Assembly: GCA_963965975.1 (NCBI GenBank)
Contig: OZ014413.1
Span: 9,078,101-9,142,100, forward strand
Reading direction: 5' to 3'
DNA from: Xestospongia bergquistia
Lineage: Eukaryota > Porifera > Demospongiae > Haplosclerida > Petrosiidae
DNA length: 64,000 nucleotides
Shown: piece after piece, positions 35,518-45,338 of the stretch
Layout of the letters: the number at the start of each line of letters is the position of its first letter
Position numbering within the stretch: position 1 is the first letter of the stretch
Program-made: the position numbers and the translations under genes
The notes under the pieces: generated by a model
The model's input: only the letters and a program-made list of their open reading frames with translations
Told to the model about the DNA's origin: nothing
The model's database searches: none

Positions 35518-35952
35518 AGCATTTAAAATTACTAATTTACAAAATCTGAAACCAAAGTCAAAAAGGTAATCTACAAAATATTAGGGATTTTCTATTTATA
35601 TACACAATAAATATGGGCATATATAACCCAACTATCAATGATTGTCTTTGATTGTTTGTGATAGTTAAATATGACAATTGCAAAATTATTTGACCATATT
35701 TTGATAAAATCATTAATCAATGTAATTGTGTACTAAAGCAACTTAATGGGCTGAATTCTTAATTCTTCACGTCAGATATAAACATCAGTGAAGAATTAAG
35801 AGTCATGTATTTACCTGTTTCCTGGTAATGTTGTCAATTACTGTGTTTACTTAAATGTGATGAAAATAAATTTGAATTGTTTGCAAAACTTAAAAAGATA
35901 CTTTCATTGTTATTTGAAAATAAGATACAATTATTGAAAACAGGACTAAGAG

Positions 35953-35962
35953 TATATATAGG
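35953..35962 (+). promoter_or_regulatory. TATA box of A4
   Basis: TATATATAGG lies 81 bp before the A4 ATG, identical in context to that of A3. Confidence 0.6.
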
Positions 35963-36033
35963 AAACAGCTACAATAATTGACTCTTAATTCTTTTGTAGA
36001 CTTAATTTTAAGCCACACCATATTCCTTCACAG

Positions 36034-39000
36034 ATGACTCTATTGATGCAATCATTTCTGTCTCTACTACTCATCAGTAGTTACTGTGATGGAGATAGTA
36101 ATAATACATATCATGTTAACTCATCTTCAGATTTAGAGCAGTACCTGTGTAACACAACATGGTCCTCTCAATACCTTGTGTTCTTGTTAAACAATTCCAT
36201 CAATTTTACCATTTCGTCTGGTAACTTCTGCCAAGTCACCCACCAAATTAGTAGGATTGAAATAAGAAGTAATTCTCCTACAAAGTCAGCCATCATAACA
36301 TGTGCTCATAGTGATACAGGAGGAGTTATTCCATTGCCTAGAAGAGGTATCGTTTTCTTTAAATCTACAGTGATTCTACAACAAGTAGTATTCATGAATT
36401 GTGGCACATATCTTACTACAATACGAGATAAAAAAATCACTGACTATCTCAATAGTTCATCTCTGTATTACACTTCATCTCATGCTGCTGCCTTAGTCTT
36501 TGTTCATTGTCAGGTCAATATAACTCAAGTTAACATCTACTATTCATATGGGTTTGCTGCGATTGGTGTAAATCTATATAACTCTACTATTGATAGTGTT
36601 AGTATGTCTAATTCATCATATAGTAGTGAAATGTACCAACCTAACAACCAGAGCATTGGAAGTGGTCTTCTCCTTCATTTTATGAATACTACTAACTCTA
36701 CTACTATCAATGGCATACTTATCAAAAATGTCTTTTTCTCTTATAACTGGGATTACAATACTCATTTATGTCTCACTGACACATACTATAACAAATACTC
36801 ATCATCATCTGGTAATTATTATCCCATTGTCAATGCAGCTGGGTTAACAATACTCTACACACAACAGAGTAGTGGTCAAGTGTCAGTTCATATAACTGAA
36901 TCATATTTTGTTCAAAACTATGGTAGTTTTGCAGGTGGTATGTTTATTTTGCAATATCACACTATTGCTGTCACTAACACAACAATTACCAATACAGTAT
37001 TTAGTCACACTTTTTTAGTGAAGTCCTGTCATGGAGCAGCTCTTGTGTTTTATTGGAATTCATTACATATACCTACCAATCAAGAACATTTTCTACCTCT
37101 TTACCTTTATAATACATCATTTTTGAAACACCAAGACATTTCCCAGTTGCCAGTTAGCAGTCTGGACTATGGAGCTGTCTACATTGGTATAGCCAATCCT
37201 GGATTTGTTCATCTAGATATTCGTTTTAGTAGATGCATATTTTTAGAAACTTTTGCTGCAAATAAAGGAGCATGTTTATATGCCACAGTATATCAATTTG
37301 CTGACAATAAATGCAATGTCTCTATTACATTGGACAGTACCATTGCACTGAAAAATTCTCAATATACTGATGTCCCATATCTATCATCAGCAGGTATTTT
37401 TTACTTTCACAGAATCAACAGAGTTGACATTACTGGGACATCTAACTTTAGTAACAATTATGGATCAGTTATAAGCTCTAAGAACTCAAATGTCTATCTA
37501 TCTGGTAATTTAACTTTTAGCAAAAATCATGCTATGACTGGTCCAGCAATTAGACTAGTTGGTAACTGTCAGTTATACTTTATGAATGGAGTTATAGCAA
37601 AATTTACTAATAATTGGGCTCAGTTAGTAGGAGGAGCTATATATGCTGATAAAGCAGACAGTCATGATAAATGTGTCATACAAATTGATACTGATGTTTC
37701 TCAAATAATTTTCCTAAACAATGAAGCAAGAAGAGCTGGTAATTCAATATATGCTAAGCCAATATACTCATGTTATATTAACAACAATTTGAAGTATCTT
37801 AAGCCTTCCAATGAAACAATAGCATATTATGAGAAGTACTTCAATTTTACAAACAACAAATTAAACACTACTTTGCTTCATTTGTCTACTATCCCACAAA
37901 GTCTTAGTAAAGGTGCTGGTACACAAATTCCTCGTAATGTATATCCAGGACAAGAAATTTATTATTGTATTTCAGCTATTGATGCTCTTGGTAGAAAGGT
38001 TTATTCTACTATAGCAATAGATATTGTTAGGAACCATTCTCAGACTAATATTCCTAAAACAACAAAAGTCTGGTTATCTTTTGATGATCAAGAACAACTG
38101 ATACAAGAAGGCACTAAATGCACTGAAATTGGTGTGACTGTTCATACAAATGACAAAGTTAACATTATTGATGCTATCATTGTGTTCTCTCAATATTCAC
38201 AGACTCAAATTAAGGCAGAAACTCTAACAATTCATCTTTGTCCTCTTGGCTTTGTTTTGAATGCAACAGTGGGAGTTTGTACTCTTTCACAATCTTTTAA
38301 GAATTTACAAAAACATGGAGCTGCTACAGTCCAAATTAAATCTAACTTAAGTAGCCAGTTAATAACAAGACCATCAGATACAAATAATTGGGCAGGAAAA
38401 ATAAAAAATAAGAATGGAGACTTCGGAGTGTCGCCAGCATGTCCACTAGGATATTGTGATAGCAAACAAACACTCCTTCATTTCTACAGTGGTGACTTAT
38501 CATCTAAACAAAGCTTTAAGCTGTCAGATGGTATCACTGACTATCATCCACCATTGTGTTTATATCAACGTGAAGGAACATTATGTGGCAGATGTAGTGA
38601 GGGATTAAGTGTGGTATTTGGGTCTACAGAATGTCATCACTGTAGTAATGCTTGGATAGCATCAGTAAGTATTTATCTAGTTGCTGGTCCACTTCTAATT
38701 TATTTGTTGTATGCTCTGAGACTTACACTAACAACTGGTACACTCAATGGAATTATATTCTATGCTCAGGCTGCTAATTGTGGTCTGATTGATGGACTAA
38801 GACTTCATTACTATAACAATAACTCTTCAATTAAAGGATTGTCTGGGTTGACAATTTTTATACTTAATGTTGTAAATTTTGAGCCAGGTATTCCTCTATG
38901 CTTTTACAATGGGATGACAGAGTTATGGAAAACTGGTCTTAAGTTTGTTTTGCCACTATACTACCTGGCAATTGTTGCTGTTCTTATTATCTTATGCCAT

Positions 39001-39861
39001 TTTTCACCAAGACTTTCAAACAGGATAGCTCACTCCTCAGTTCAAGTACTTGTTACTGTTGTACACCTTTCTTTCTCAAGCTTACTTATTCAATTAATCA
39101 ATGTAATGACTTATGCTGAGGTCTACACTTCTAATGATGTACATCATGTTTGGTATTTTGATGGCAATGTTAAATATGGAGGACACTCCCATCGTACACT
39201 AATGATAGTGACTCTGATAGTAGTCCCTGGTCTACTGTTACCTTATGTATTCCTACTCCTATTTGCTAAACCACTTAGACCACTGGTATGTACCAATAAG
39301 TACTTACGACCTCTTCTAGAAGCTATTCATGCTCCTTATAAGGAAGGAAAACAATATTGGTTTACATTACGTCTTCTCTTACTATGTTCTATGTATGCCA
39401 TATATGCATTTTATAGAGCTACCAATGTATATATAATCTACATTACAACAAGTCCTATGTTGGTGATATTTCTTGTCCTTCAAGCTTATATTAAACCATT
39501 TAAGAATACATTAATTAACATTCTTGATTGTTGGTTAATGATGAACTTGATATTCATCTATCTAACCACTTGGTATTTTGTTCGTGAAGAAACATCAGGA
39601 ATGGGAATATATTTTTGCATCTTTTCTATTTTCTTGACATTCATCACATTTATTATTATCATAGTATATCATGTTGTCTTGGTTACAGGAAAAGTGAGCA
39701 TCCTCAAAGAATGGATTGAAAACAAGTATGAGAAAGTTCATCGCTGGCGAATGAAAATGTTATCTTCACACATTTATAATCGACAATTATCTCTTTCAGA
39801 TGCTTCATATTATGGCTCATGCTCAGAATTTAGAGAGCCTCTCCTAGGTCACAGTGATTGA
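36034..39861 (+). CDS. array gene A4: intact twin of A3 (1275 aa)
   Basis: Class A signal peptide MTLLMQSFLSLLLISSYCDG and a full-length frame. It has the four bases that A3 lacks, so it shows what A3 lost. It differs from A3 at many amino acids spread over the ectodomain (for example YQPNNQ/YQHNNQ, FSKNHAM/FNNNHAM, LSKGAG/LSEGAG), although the DNA just upstream of both genes is almost identical. The membrane region carries the NNNSSIKGLSGLTIFILN version also seen in B1, B2 and A3. The tail is GSCSEFREPLLGHSD. CACAG directly precedes the ATG and could be a splice acceptor of a 5' UTR intron. Confidence 0.88.
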   Translation: MTLLMQSFLSLLLISSYCDGDSNNTYHVNSSSDLEQYLCNTTWSSQYLVFLLNNSINFTISSGNFCQVTHQISRIEIRSNSPTKSAIITCAHSDTGGVIPLPRRGIVFFKSTVILQQVVFMNCGTYLTTIRDKKITDYLNSSSLYYTSSHAAALVFVHCQVNITQVNIYYSYGFAAIGVNLYNSTIDSVSMSNSSYSSEMYQPNNQSIGSGLLLHFMNTTNSTTINGILIKNVFFSYNWDYNTHLCLTDTYYNKYSSSSGNYYPIVNAAGLTILYTQQSSGQVSVHITESYFVQNYGSFAGGMFILQYHTIAVTNTTITNTVFSHTFLVKSCHGAALVFYWNSLHIPTNQEHFLPLYLYNTSFLKHQDISQLPVSSLDYGAVYIGIANPGFVHLDIRFSRCIFLETFAANKGACLYATVYQFADNKCNVSITLDSTIALKNSQYTDVPYLSSAGIFYFHRINRVDITGTSNFSNNYGSVISSKNSNVYLSGNLTFSKNHAMTGPAIRLVGNCQLYFMNGVIAKFTNNWAQLVGGAIYADKADSHDKCVIQIDTDVSQIIFLNNEARRAGNSIYAKPIYSCYINNNLKYLKPSNETIAYYEKYFNFTNNKLNTTLLHLSTIPQSLSKGAGTQIPRNVYPGQEIYYCISAIDALGRKVYSTIAIDIVRNHSQTNIPKTTKVWLSFDDQEQLIQEGTKCTEIGVTVHTNDKVNIIDAIIVFSQYSQTQIKAETLTIHLCPLGFVLNATVGVCTLSQSFKNLQKHGAATVQIKSNLSSQLITRPSDTNNWAGKIKNKNGDFGVSPACPLGYCDSKQTLLHFYSGDLSSKQSFKLSDGITDYHPPLCLYQREGTLCGRCSEGLSVVFGSTECHHCSNAWIASVSIYLVAGPLLIYLLYALRLTLTTGTLNGIIFYAQAANCGLIDGLRLHYYNNNSSIKGLSGLTIFILNVVNFEPGIPLCFYNGMTELWKTGLKFVLPLYYLAIVAVLIILCHFSPRLSNRIAHSSVQVLVTVVHLSFSSLLIQLINVMTYAEVYTSNDVHHVWYFDGNVKYGGHSHRTLMIVTLIVVPGLLLPYVFLLLFAKPLRPLVCTNKYLRPLLEAIHAPYKEGKQYWFTLRLLLLCSMYAIYAFYRATNVYIIYITTSPMLVIFLVLQAYIKPFKNTLINILDCWLMMNLIFIYLTTWYFVREETSGMGIYFCIFSIFLTFITFIIIIVYHVVLVTGKVSILKEWIENKYEKVHRWRMKMLSSHIYNRQLSLSDASYYGSCSEFREPLLGHSD

Positions 39862-39893
39862 ATGAATAATTATAGCATTGTTTGTGTGTCTTT

Positions 39894-39899
39894 AATAAA
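39894..39899 (+). terminator. polyadenylation signal of A4
   Basis: AATAAA lies 33 bp after the stop codon; the A3 copy of this site reads AACAAA. Confidence 0.55.
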
Positions 39900-40016
39900 A
39901 TAAATAACTATCTGCACTGGTAGCTTCATTTATTAGTTATAGTATCCTTAAAACACTTTTGCTTTAACTAAATCAATTTTTGCTATAACTTAATTATTTA
40001 GTAAAAATGTAATTAC

Positions 40017-40017
<1 letters not shown>

Positions 40018-40049
<32 letters not shown>
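40018..40049. repeat. (TA)n microsatellite
   Basis: TA run downstream of A4, equivalent to 20487-20515 and slightly longer. Confidence 0.9.
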
Positions 40050-40051
<2 letters not shown>

Positions 40052-40074
40052 TTTTTGTCTACTACTAAAAAAGT

Positions 40075-40570
40075 GTGTATAATAAAATAACTTCATTTCT
40101 CAAAATACAGATTTTTGTCCAAATAAGGTATAAGTAAATACAATATTGTATATAGACAACTAACAATTGCTTTCAATGTTGGTCCAATGTAGATTACTTA
40201 CTTGTCAATATAGCTAACAATATACTGTACTTATAAGGTAATGTCTTTTTCATTCACTATATACTTGCATGAAGTAATAATTAATCTGCTATTGTGTGTA
40301 CCAAATAATATTTTTGGTAAAATATACTAATACATTCTTTTATTATTTACAACAAACTAAGATACTTTGTCATCCATTTCTCAAAACATAGCTAGGTGTT
40401 TGCTCAACTAAGTTAGAATCTATCTTCTTCATTTTTATTTATCATTTTCTCAAGACAAGCTATGTTGTATATGTTAGCTATAACATCACTTTCAATGTTA
40501 TTTTAAAATGATGCATGCACCATATTACATCATAAATGTTTTTGAAAACACAGATATAGGAAAGTTGTAT
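40075..40570 (-). repeat. foldback repeat arm (reverse orientation)
   Basis: Duplicate of 20545-21040, ending AAACACAGATATAGGAAAG. The forward partner arm is absent. Confidence 0.65.
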
Positions 40571-40989
40571 GTTAAATACAGAAAGTAAAAATCAGCTTAT
40601 TTAAGACTTTGGTTATTAATTATTGTCCAGTAAGAATTTTAATACAGCTATGTATTGCTTATGTATAACTTTGATTGTCTTCGTTTGATGTGTATAAATT
40701 AGAATAACAAACATAGAAATACATTAACTGTTTATTATGTACATAAGCAATTATGATTCACTTTTTAAAACAATATTCTTAAATTATGCTCTAATGATAA
40801 AAGGAAACACTAAATTGTTTGTATACACAACTAAAGAATTACTTTCAATGTTATTTCAAAACAAGACACAGTTATCAAGAACATGACTAATGGTGTATAT
40901 AGCAAAAAATTCAACAGACTCTAAATTCCTTTCCTATATATAATAATTACTGAAGGAAAAATAAAGAATTTTCAGTAATGGCTATATAA

Positions 40990-41220
40990 ATGACTATATT
41001 AATACTGTCATTAGTACTCTTCAGTGGTTATTGTACTATCAAATTAAATGCAGTCCATATATGTAGTTCAACATGTCAGTTCATCTCTATCATACATATA
41101 ATAGTTAGTTTAAATGTAGTAATCACAAAGACCATGTTACAATGTGTTAATGATGATCATCTATCCATACACTGCTGGCTGGGCATGGAAAGCTACTTCC
41201 AGCAGTATAGTAATGAATGA
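40990..41220 (+). CDS. small secreted-type ORF (76 aa), longest ATG-started copy
   Basis: Starts MTILILSLVLFSGYC and ends ESYFQQYSNE. A TATA-like TATATA (40895-40900) lies 95 bp upstream. Compared with the 23876 copy it continues ten residues because the stop there is a Glu codon here. It is followed by class B proximal promoter DNA and the interrupted class B gene start at 41400. Confidence 0.35.
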   Translation: MTILILSLVLFSGYCTIKLNAVHICSSTCQFISIIHIIVSLNVVITKTMLQCVNDDHLSIHCWLGMESYFQQYSNE

Positions 41221-41399
41221 ATTGGGAAAGATTTGGGAAAAACTGAAATGTAATCGTATACATCTGTGTATCTAATTATATATACTTTACTTTTTAACTG
41301 AAATAGCATTATTAGTTTTAATAAGAATACAAAAACAGCAATAACATCTATACTTAAGTTAATTCTTGTGTTATTTAGTTCAGTCAAACTCTTTTTAAA

Positions 41400-41472
41400 A
41401 TGTCCGTACTGTTAACTATCATGGGACTTTTATTTCTAGTTAATTGTTTTGAAACATATCATGTTAACTCAT
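41400..41472 (+). pseudogene. class B gene start cut by the retrotransposon
   Basis: ATG, a signal peptide (MSVLLTIMGLLFLVNCFE) and TYHVNS of a class B array gene are present. The sequence then stops at AACTCA and the LTR begins. The rest of this gene is absent on the far side of the element, where another class B upstream region follows. So the gene was first interrupted, then lost its body. Confidence 0.8.
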
Positions 41473-41643
41473 TGTAGTGTATTGAGTACAGCAATATTAT
41501 AATATGAATAATCAATAACTAGAATAATGAAGCCTTCTCACAAACCATACAACACACTTATACATACACAATCATACAGACCACTTAGGGGTCCTGACAA
41601 CAAAGGATATAATAATATTCCTAATATATAATACTACACTACA
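41473..41643 (-). repeat. 3' LTR of the gypsy relic
   Basis: 171 bp bounded by TGTAGTGTA and its perfect reverse complement TACACTACA, with TG…CA ends as expected for an LTR. It is immediately followed (on the plus strand) by GTACATTCCTCTCTCCTTAAG. Read on the minus strand, that contains the polypurine tract AAGGAGAGAGGAA next to the LTR, which fixes element orientation. Confidence 0.75.
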
Positions 41644-41647
41644 GTAC

Positions 41648-41662
41648 ATTCCTCTCTCCTTA
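41648..41662 (-). promoter_or_regulatory. polypurine tract of the gypsy relic
   Basis: Minus-strand purine run (AAGGAGAGAGGAA) directly inside the LTR, the usual plus-strand priming site. Confidence 0.65.
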
Positions 41663-42007
41663 AGTTTTCAGTTAGTAATATCTGTCAGGAGGTCGACTGG
41701 CTTGAGTAGACTTTCATACTGATCCACTTGATTGGGAACCCTCTGGCACTTGTTCCTGCACCAAGGGTGGGTCACTTGAAGTTGTAGAAGACTTGTTATA
41801 TGGGTAATAATATGTGTCATCCATAAATGTTGTGCTTGACACAATTCAACTTCGCATATGATCAATATGTCTCTTCACCTCAATACCATTTGGCATTTTC
41901 ACTAAATATCACAGTGGACCCAATATTTTAATTATAATACCTTCAATCCATCGGCCTCCATCACTAAAGTTATGAATATACACTTTGTCTCCCTCCTTAA
42001 ATGAGGG

Positions 42008-42205
42008 TCAAACTCGAGCATGTTGATCATGTGAGTATTTCTGTCTCTGAATGCTCCTCTCTACTTTCTTTTGTAAATCAGGATCCAGTAAGTCGAGACA
42101 TGTCTTGAGCTTTCGTCCCATTAATAATTGAGCTGGAGATGTTGTTGTGGTAGAATGAGGGGTTGTCCTATAATTGAATAAAAATCTGGCTAGTTTTGTC
42201 TTCAA
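42008..42205 (-). pseudogene. gypsy integrase C-terminal fragment (copy 2)
   Basis: Codes FLFNYRTTPHSTTTTSPAQL followed by LLMGRKLKT, the typical end of a gypsy integrase core. Copy 1 has lost this part almost entirely. Confidence 0.75.
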
Positions 42206-42506
42206 ATTTTCAGTAGTTTAACGTTCCACGTTTCTCTTAAAGATCTGTACAGCCTTTTTTGTGAGTCCGTTAGAAGACAGATGGTATGGAGCTACCTTGA
42301 CATGACTGATTCCATTGCTGGCCATGAAACCTGCAAACTCCCTACTAGTGAAAACTGACCGTTATCACTGACTATCTTGTTGGGAATCCAAATGTTGAGA
42401 ACAATTGGCGTAGTTTCCCAATTGTTTCACTGGAAGTACCTCTAGCCATTTCAAGTGTGAATCTATGACTATCAAAAACATTCGTCCTAAGTAAGGTCCA
42501 GCATAA

Positions 42507-42707
42507 TCAATAGACCATGGTCTTGCTGGCCACCCCCATGGGTGGAGCAAAGCTGGAGCTGCTCAACTGACGCACATCACGACTACTAACTTTCTTTTTT
42601 ATGTCATTATCTAGTTTCAGCCACCAAACATAACTTTGTGCTATGGCCTTCATCTTGACAATGCCAAGGTGAGACTGGTGAATTTCATCCAATATGCGTT
42701 CTCGCAA
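42507..42707 (-). pseudogene. gypsy integrase zinc-binding fragment (copy 2)
   Basis: Contains EIHQSHLGIVKMKAIAQSYV and WWLKLDNDI. The upstream join is deleted relative to copy 1. Confidence 0.7.
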
Positions 42708-42825
42708 CTTTGGTGGTATTAAAGTGGCTACTTTGGATAAAATAGGATCTTCAGTTGCAGTACATGATTTAATATCAGATACTGTAATAGGTGATGAATT
42801 TAGTATGTCTACTAAATGAATAATT

Positions 42826-43581
42826 TCAGGGGGGATGGGAACAAACAGACTTTAAAGTATCAGGTAATGGCAATCTACTAAGACCATTGGCATGTTGTAA
42901 TTCTTTACCAGGCTTATACTGTACTGAATAAGTGTAAATACCTAAAATTAGGCCCCATCTTTGGATCCTAGCAGATGCTAATTGTGGGATACCCCGATGT
43001 TCTCCAAATAAATGCATTAATGGCTTATAATCAGTATGTATTATAAATCTCTTACCTGAGTGGTATTGATGGAATTTTCTGACTCCCACAATGACAGCTA
43101 ATGCTTCTTTGTCGAGTTGTGAGTAGTTCCTCTCAGTTGTTGATAGCGTCCTCGATGCAAAAGTGATCAGTTGTTCTTCTCCATTGTCTAAACAATGAGA
43201 TAGGACAGCCCCTACTCCATAAGGAGAGGTGTCACAGGCAAGTACAAGTTCTTTAGAACCGTCATAGTGAGCAAACAGTCTGGGTGACTTCAATAAGTCT
43301 TTAGATGACTCAAAAGCTTCTTGTTGGGCTGACCCCCACTTCCAAACTGAGTGGCAGCATAACAATGAACAGAGAGGACTCGCTAGATTGGATAGGAATT
43401 TTCCATAGTAATTAACTAATCCAATAAAAGCCTTTAATTCTGAAACATTCTGAGGAACTGGAGCTTTCGTAACAGCTCTGACCTTCTCTTCTGTTGGTTC
43501 AATGCCTCGATTACTAATTTTATGTCCTAAGTACTTGACCTCTGGTACTAAAAACATACATTTTTCTTTCTTCAACTTCAT
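42826..43581 (-). pseudogene. gypsy RT-thumb and RNase H fragment (copy 2), 251-residue open frame
   Basis: The longest uninterrupted part of either copy. It contains EVKYLGHKISNRGIEPTEEK, AFIGLVNYYGKFL, the RNase H segments LACDTSPYGVGAVLSH and LDKEALAVIVGVRKFHQY, and IIHTDYKPLMHLF, ending QYKPGKELQHANGLSRLP. Confidence 0.85.
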
Positions 43582-43686
43582 TCCAGCTGTCTGTAATCTT
43601 TTTAAAACTTCTTCTACATTTGCAATATATGTCAGCCTCAGTTGACCCAGTCACTAACACATCCTCAATTTATACACATACGTGTT

Positions 43687-43992
43687 TCAGACCTTGTACA
43701 AATTCTCCATTACTCGTTGGAAAATGGATGGCGCTGAATTCACTCCAAAAGGCAGTCTAGTGTAACAATACAATCCTTTCATCGTGCTAATGGTCACAAA
43801 CTGCTGAGACTCTGGGTCCAGCTGTACCTGTTGGTATGCTTGACTTAGGTCTAACTTCGTAAAGGAGGACCCTCCAGCTAATGTTGCCAAGACTTTCAGT
43901 AGGGGGTACGTGTCTAACTTTGCTACACAATTTACTGTCAATTTATAGTCCCTGCATAATCGAATAGAGCCATCTTGTTTCAACACTGGCAC
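43687..43992 (-). pseudogene. gypsy RT palm fragment (copy 2)
   Basis: Contains QDGSIRLCRDY, KLDLSQAYQQV and LPFGVNSAPSIFQ. Just beyond it the catalytic box has lost its Tyr to a stop codon and reads IED instead of x-D-D. Inactive. Confidence 0.8.
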
Positions 43993-44054
43993 TACTGGAG
44001 CTGCCCATTCAGAGAACTGGATTCTCTCAACTATGCCTTCTCGCTCCAGACTAT

Positions 44055-44540
44055 CTAACTCTGATTCAACCTTCTGTCTCCAAGCATATGGACAGGACGT
44101 GGGCGGTAGAACCGAGGTGTGGCTTGTGGGTCTATGTGTATCTTTGCAGTTACTCCTCTCAGTGTGCCCAATCCTCCTTCGAACACTTCACTGTACTTAT
44201 CAATCACTACCTGAATATCTTCTCTTGCTTCCACTTGACCAATAAATTTCCAATTCAGTTTCAGTTCTGTCATCCAGTTTTGTCCTAACAGGCACGGCCC
44301 TTGACCTTTAACCTCTAATACTGACAACTTTCTCTCGTGATCTTTATACTTCACAGTTACTAAACATGAGCCTAATACTCTTATCTGATGACCCATATAC
44401 GATTTGAGCTTAATTTCCAAAGTTATTAAGTCTAGCTTGCCAGTCGCCTCACAGAGTTGATTATATGTTGACTCACTGAGTATTGACACAGCTGCCCCAG
44501 TGTCAACCTCCTTAACAACTTCCACTCCATTAAGACTCAC
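44055..44540 (-). pseudogene. gypsy protease fragment (copy 2)
   Basis: Contains VDTGAAVSILSES (active-site D-T-G) and QGPCLLGQNWM. It is separated from RT by a frame change near 44050. Confidence 0.8.
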
Positions 44541-44702
44541 TGTTACTGTAATTGGTTTGGCTCTCCTCGAAGTAACATTTAACAGGGTGTATGTGTTTTC
44601 TTGTTCATCTATCTCTGGTTTATCCTCTTGAATATGATGAAGAAAGACTACTAAAACTACTAAAACTAAACACTACTAAAACTGTGGTCAATATATGCTC
44701 AG

Positions 44703-45338
44703 CCAATATTCTTGAATCATGCTCTAATGATGAAAAAGAAACACTAAATTGTTTGTATACACAACTAAAGAATTACTTTCAATGTTATTTCAAAGGATGA
44801 CACAGTTATCAAGAACATGACTAATGGTGTATATAGCAAAAAAATCAACAGACTCTAAATTCCTTTCTTATATATAATAATAATTACTGAAGGAAAAATA
44901 AAGAATTTTTAGTAATGGCTATATAAATGACTATATTAATACTGTCATTAGTACTCTTCAGTGGTTATTGTACTATCAAATTAAATGCAGTCCATATATA
45001 TATGTAGTTCAACATGTCAGTTCATCTCTATCATACATATAATAGTTAGTTTAAATGTAAATCACAAAGACCATGTTACAATGTGTTAATGGTGATCATC
45101 TATCCATACACTGCTGGCTGGGCATGGAAAGCTACTTCCACCAGTATAGTAATGAATGAATTGGGAAAGATTTGGGAAAAACTGAAATGTTAACGTGTAC
45201 ATCTGTGTATCTAATTATATCTACTTTACTTTTTAACTGAAATAGCATTATTAGTTTTAATAAGAATACAAAAACAACAATAACATCTATACTTAAGTTA
45301 ATTCTTGTGTTATTTAGTTCAGTCAAACTCTTTTTAAA
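44703..45338. other. class B upstream region of B2
   Basis: Duplicate of 23654-24285. The small ORF (ATG at 44927) is broken by a 4-bp TA insertion and a 2-bp deletion. The last 70 bp before the B2 ATG are conserved. Confidence 0.6.

Larger units (their letters stand above)
33870..36033. other. spacer, near-identical duplicate of 14343-16506
   Basis: Contains the same items at +19,527: tail relic about 34316-34357, reverse foldback arm about 34487-34937, scrambled relics about 35067-35517, hairpin 35758-35800, and TATA box 35953-35962. Confidence 0.85.
41473..44702 (-). mobile_element. Ty3/gypsy-type retrotransposon relic, copy 2, with 3' LTR
   Basis: Minus-strand element. At its left end is a short LTR next to a polypurine tract, then (read leftwards) protease, RT, RNase H and integrase. 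It lacks gag and the 5' LTR, and has several stops and frameshifts. About 130 bp inside the integrase present in copy 1 are missing. The right junction is identical to copy 1. Confidence 0.87.
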
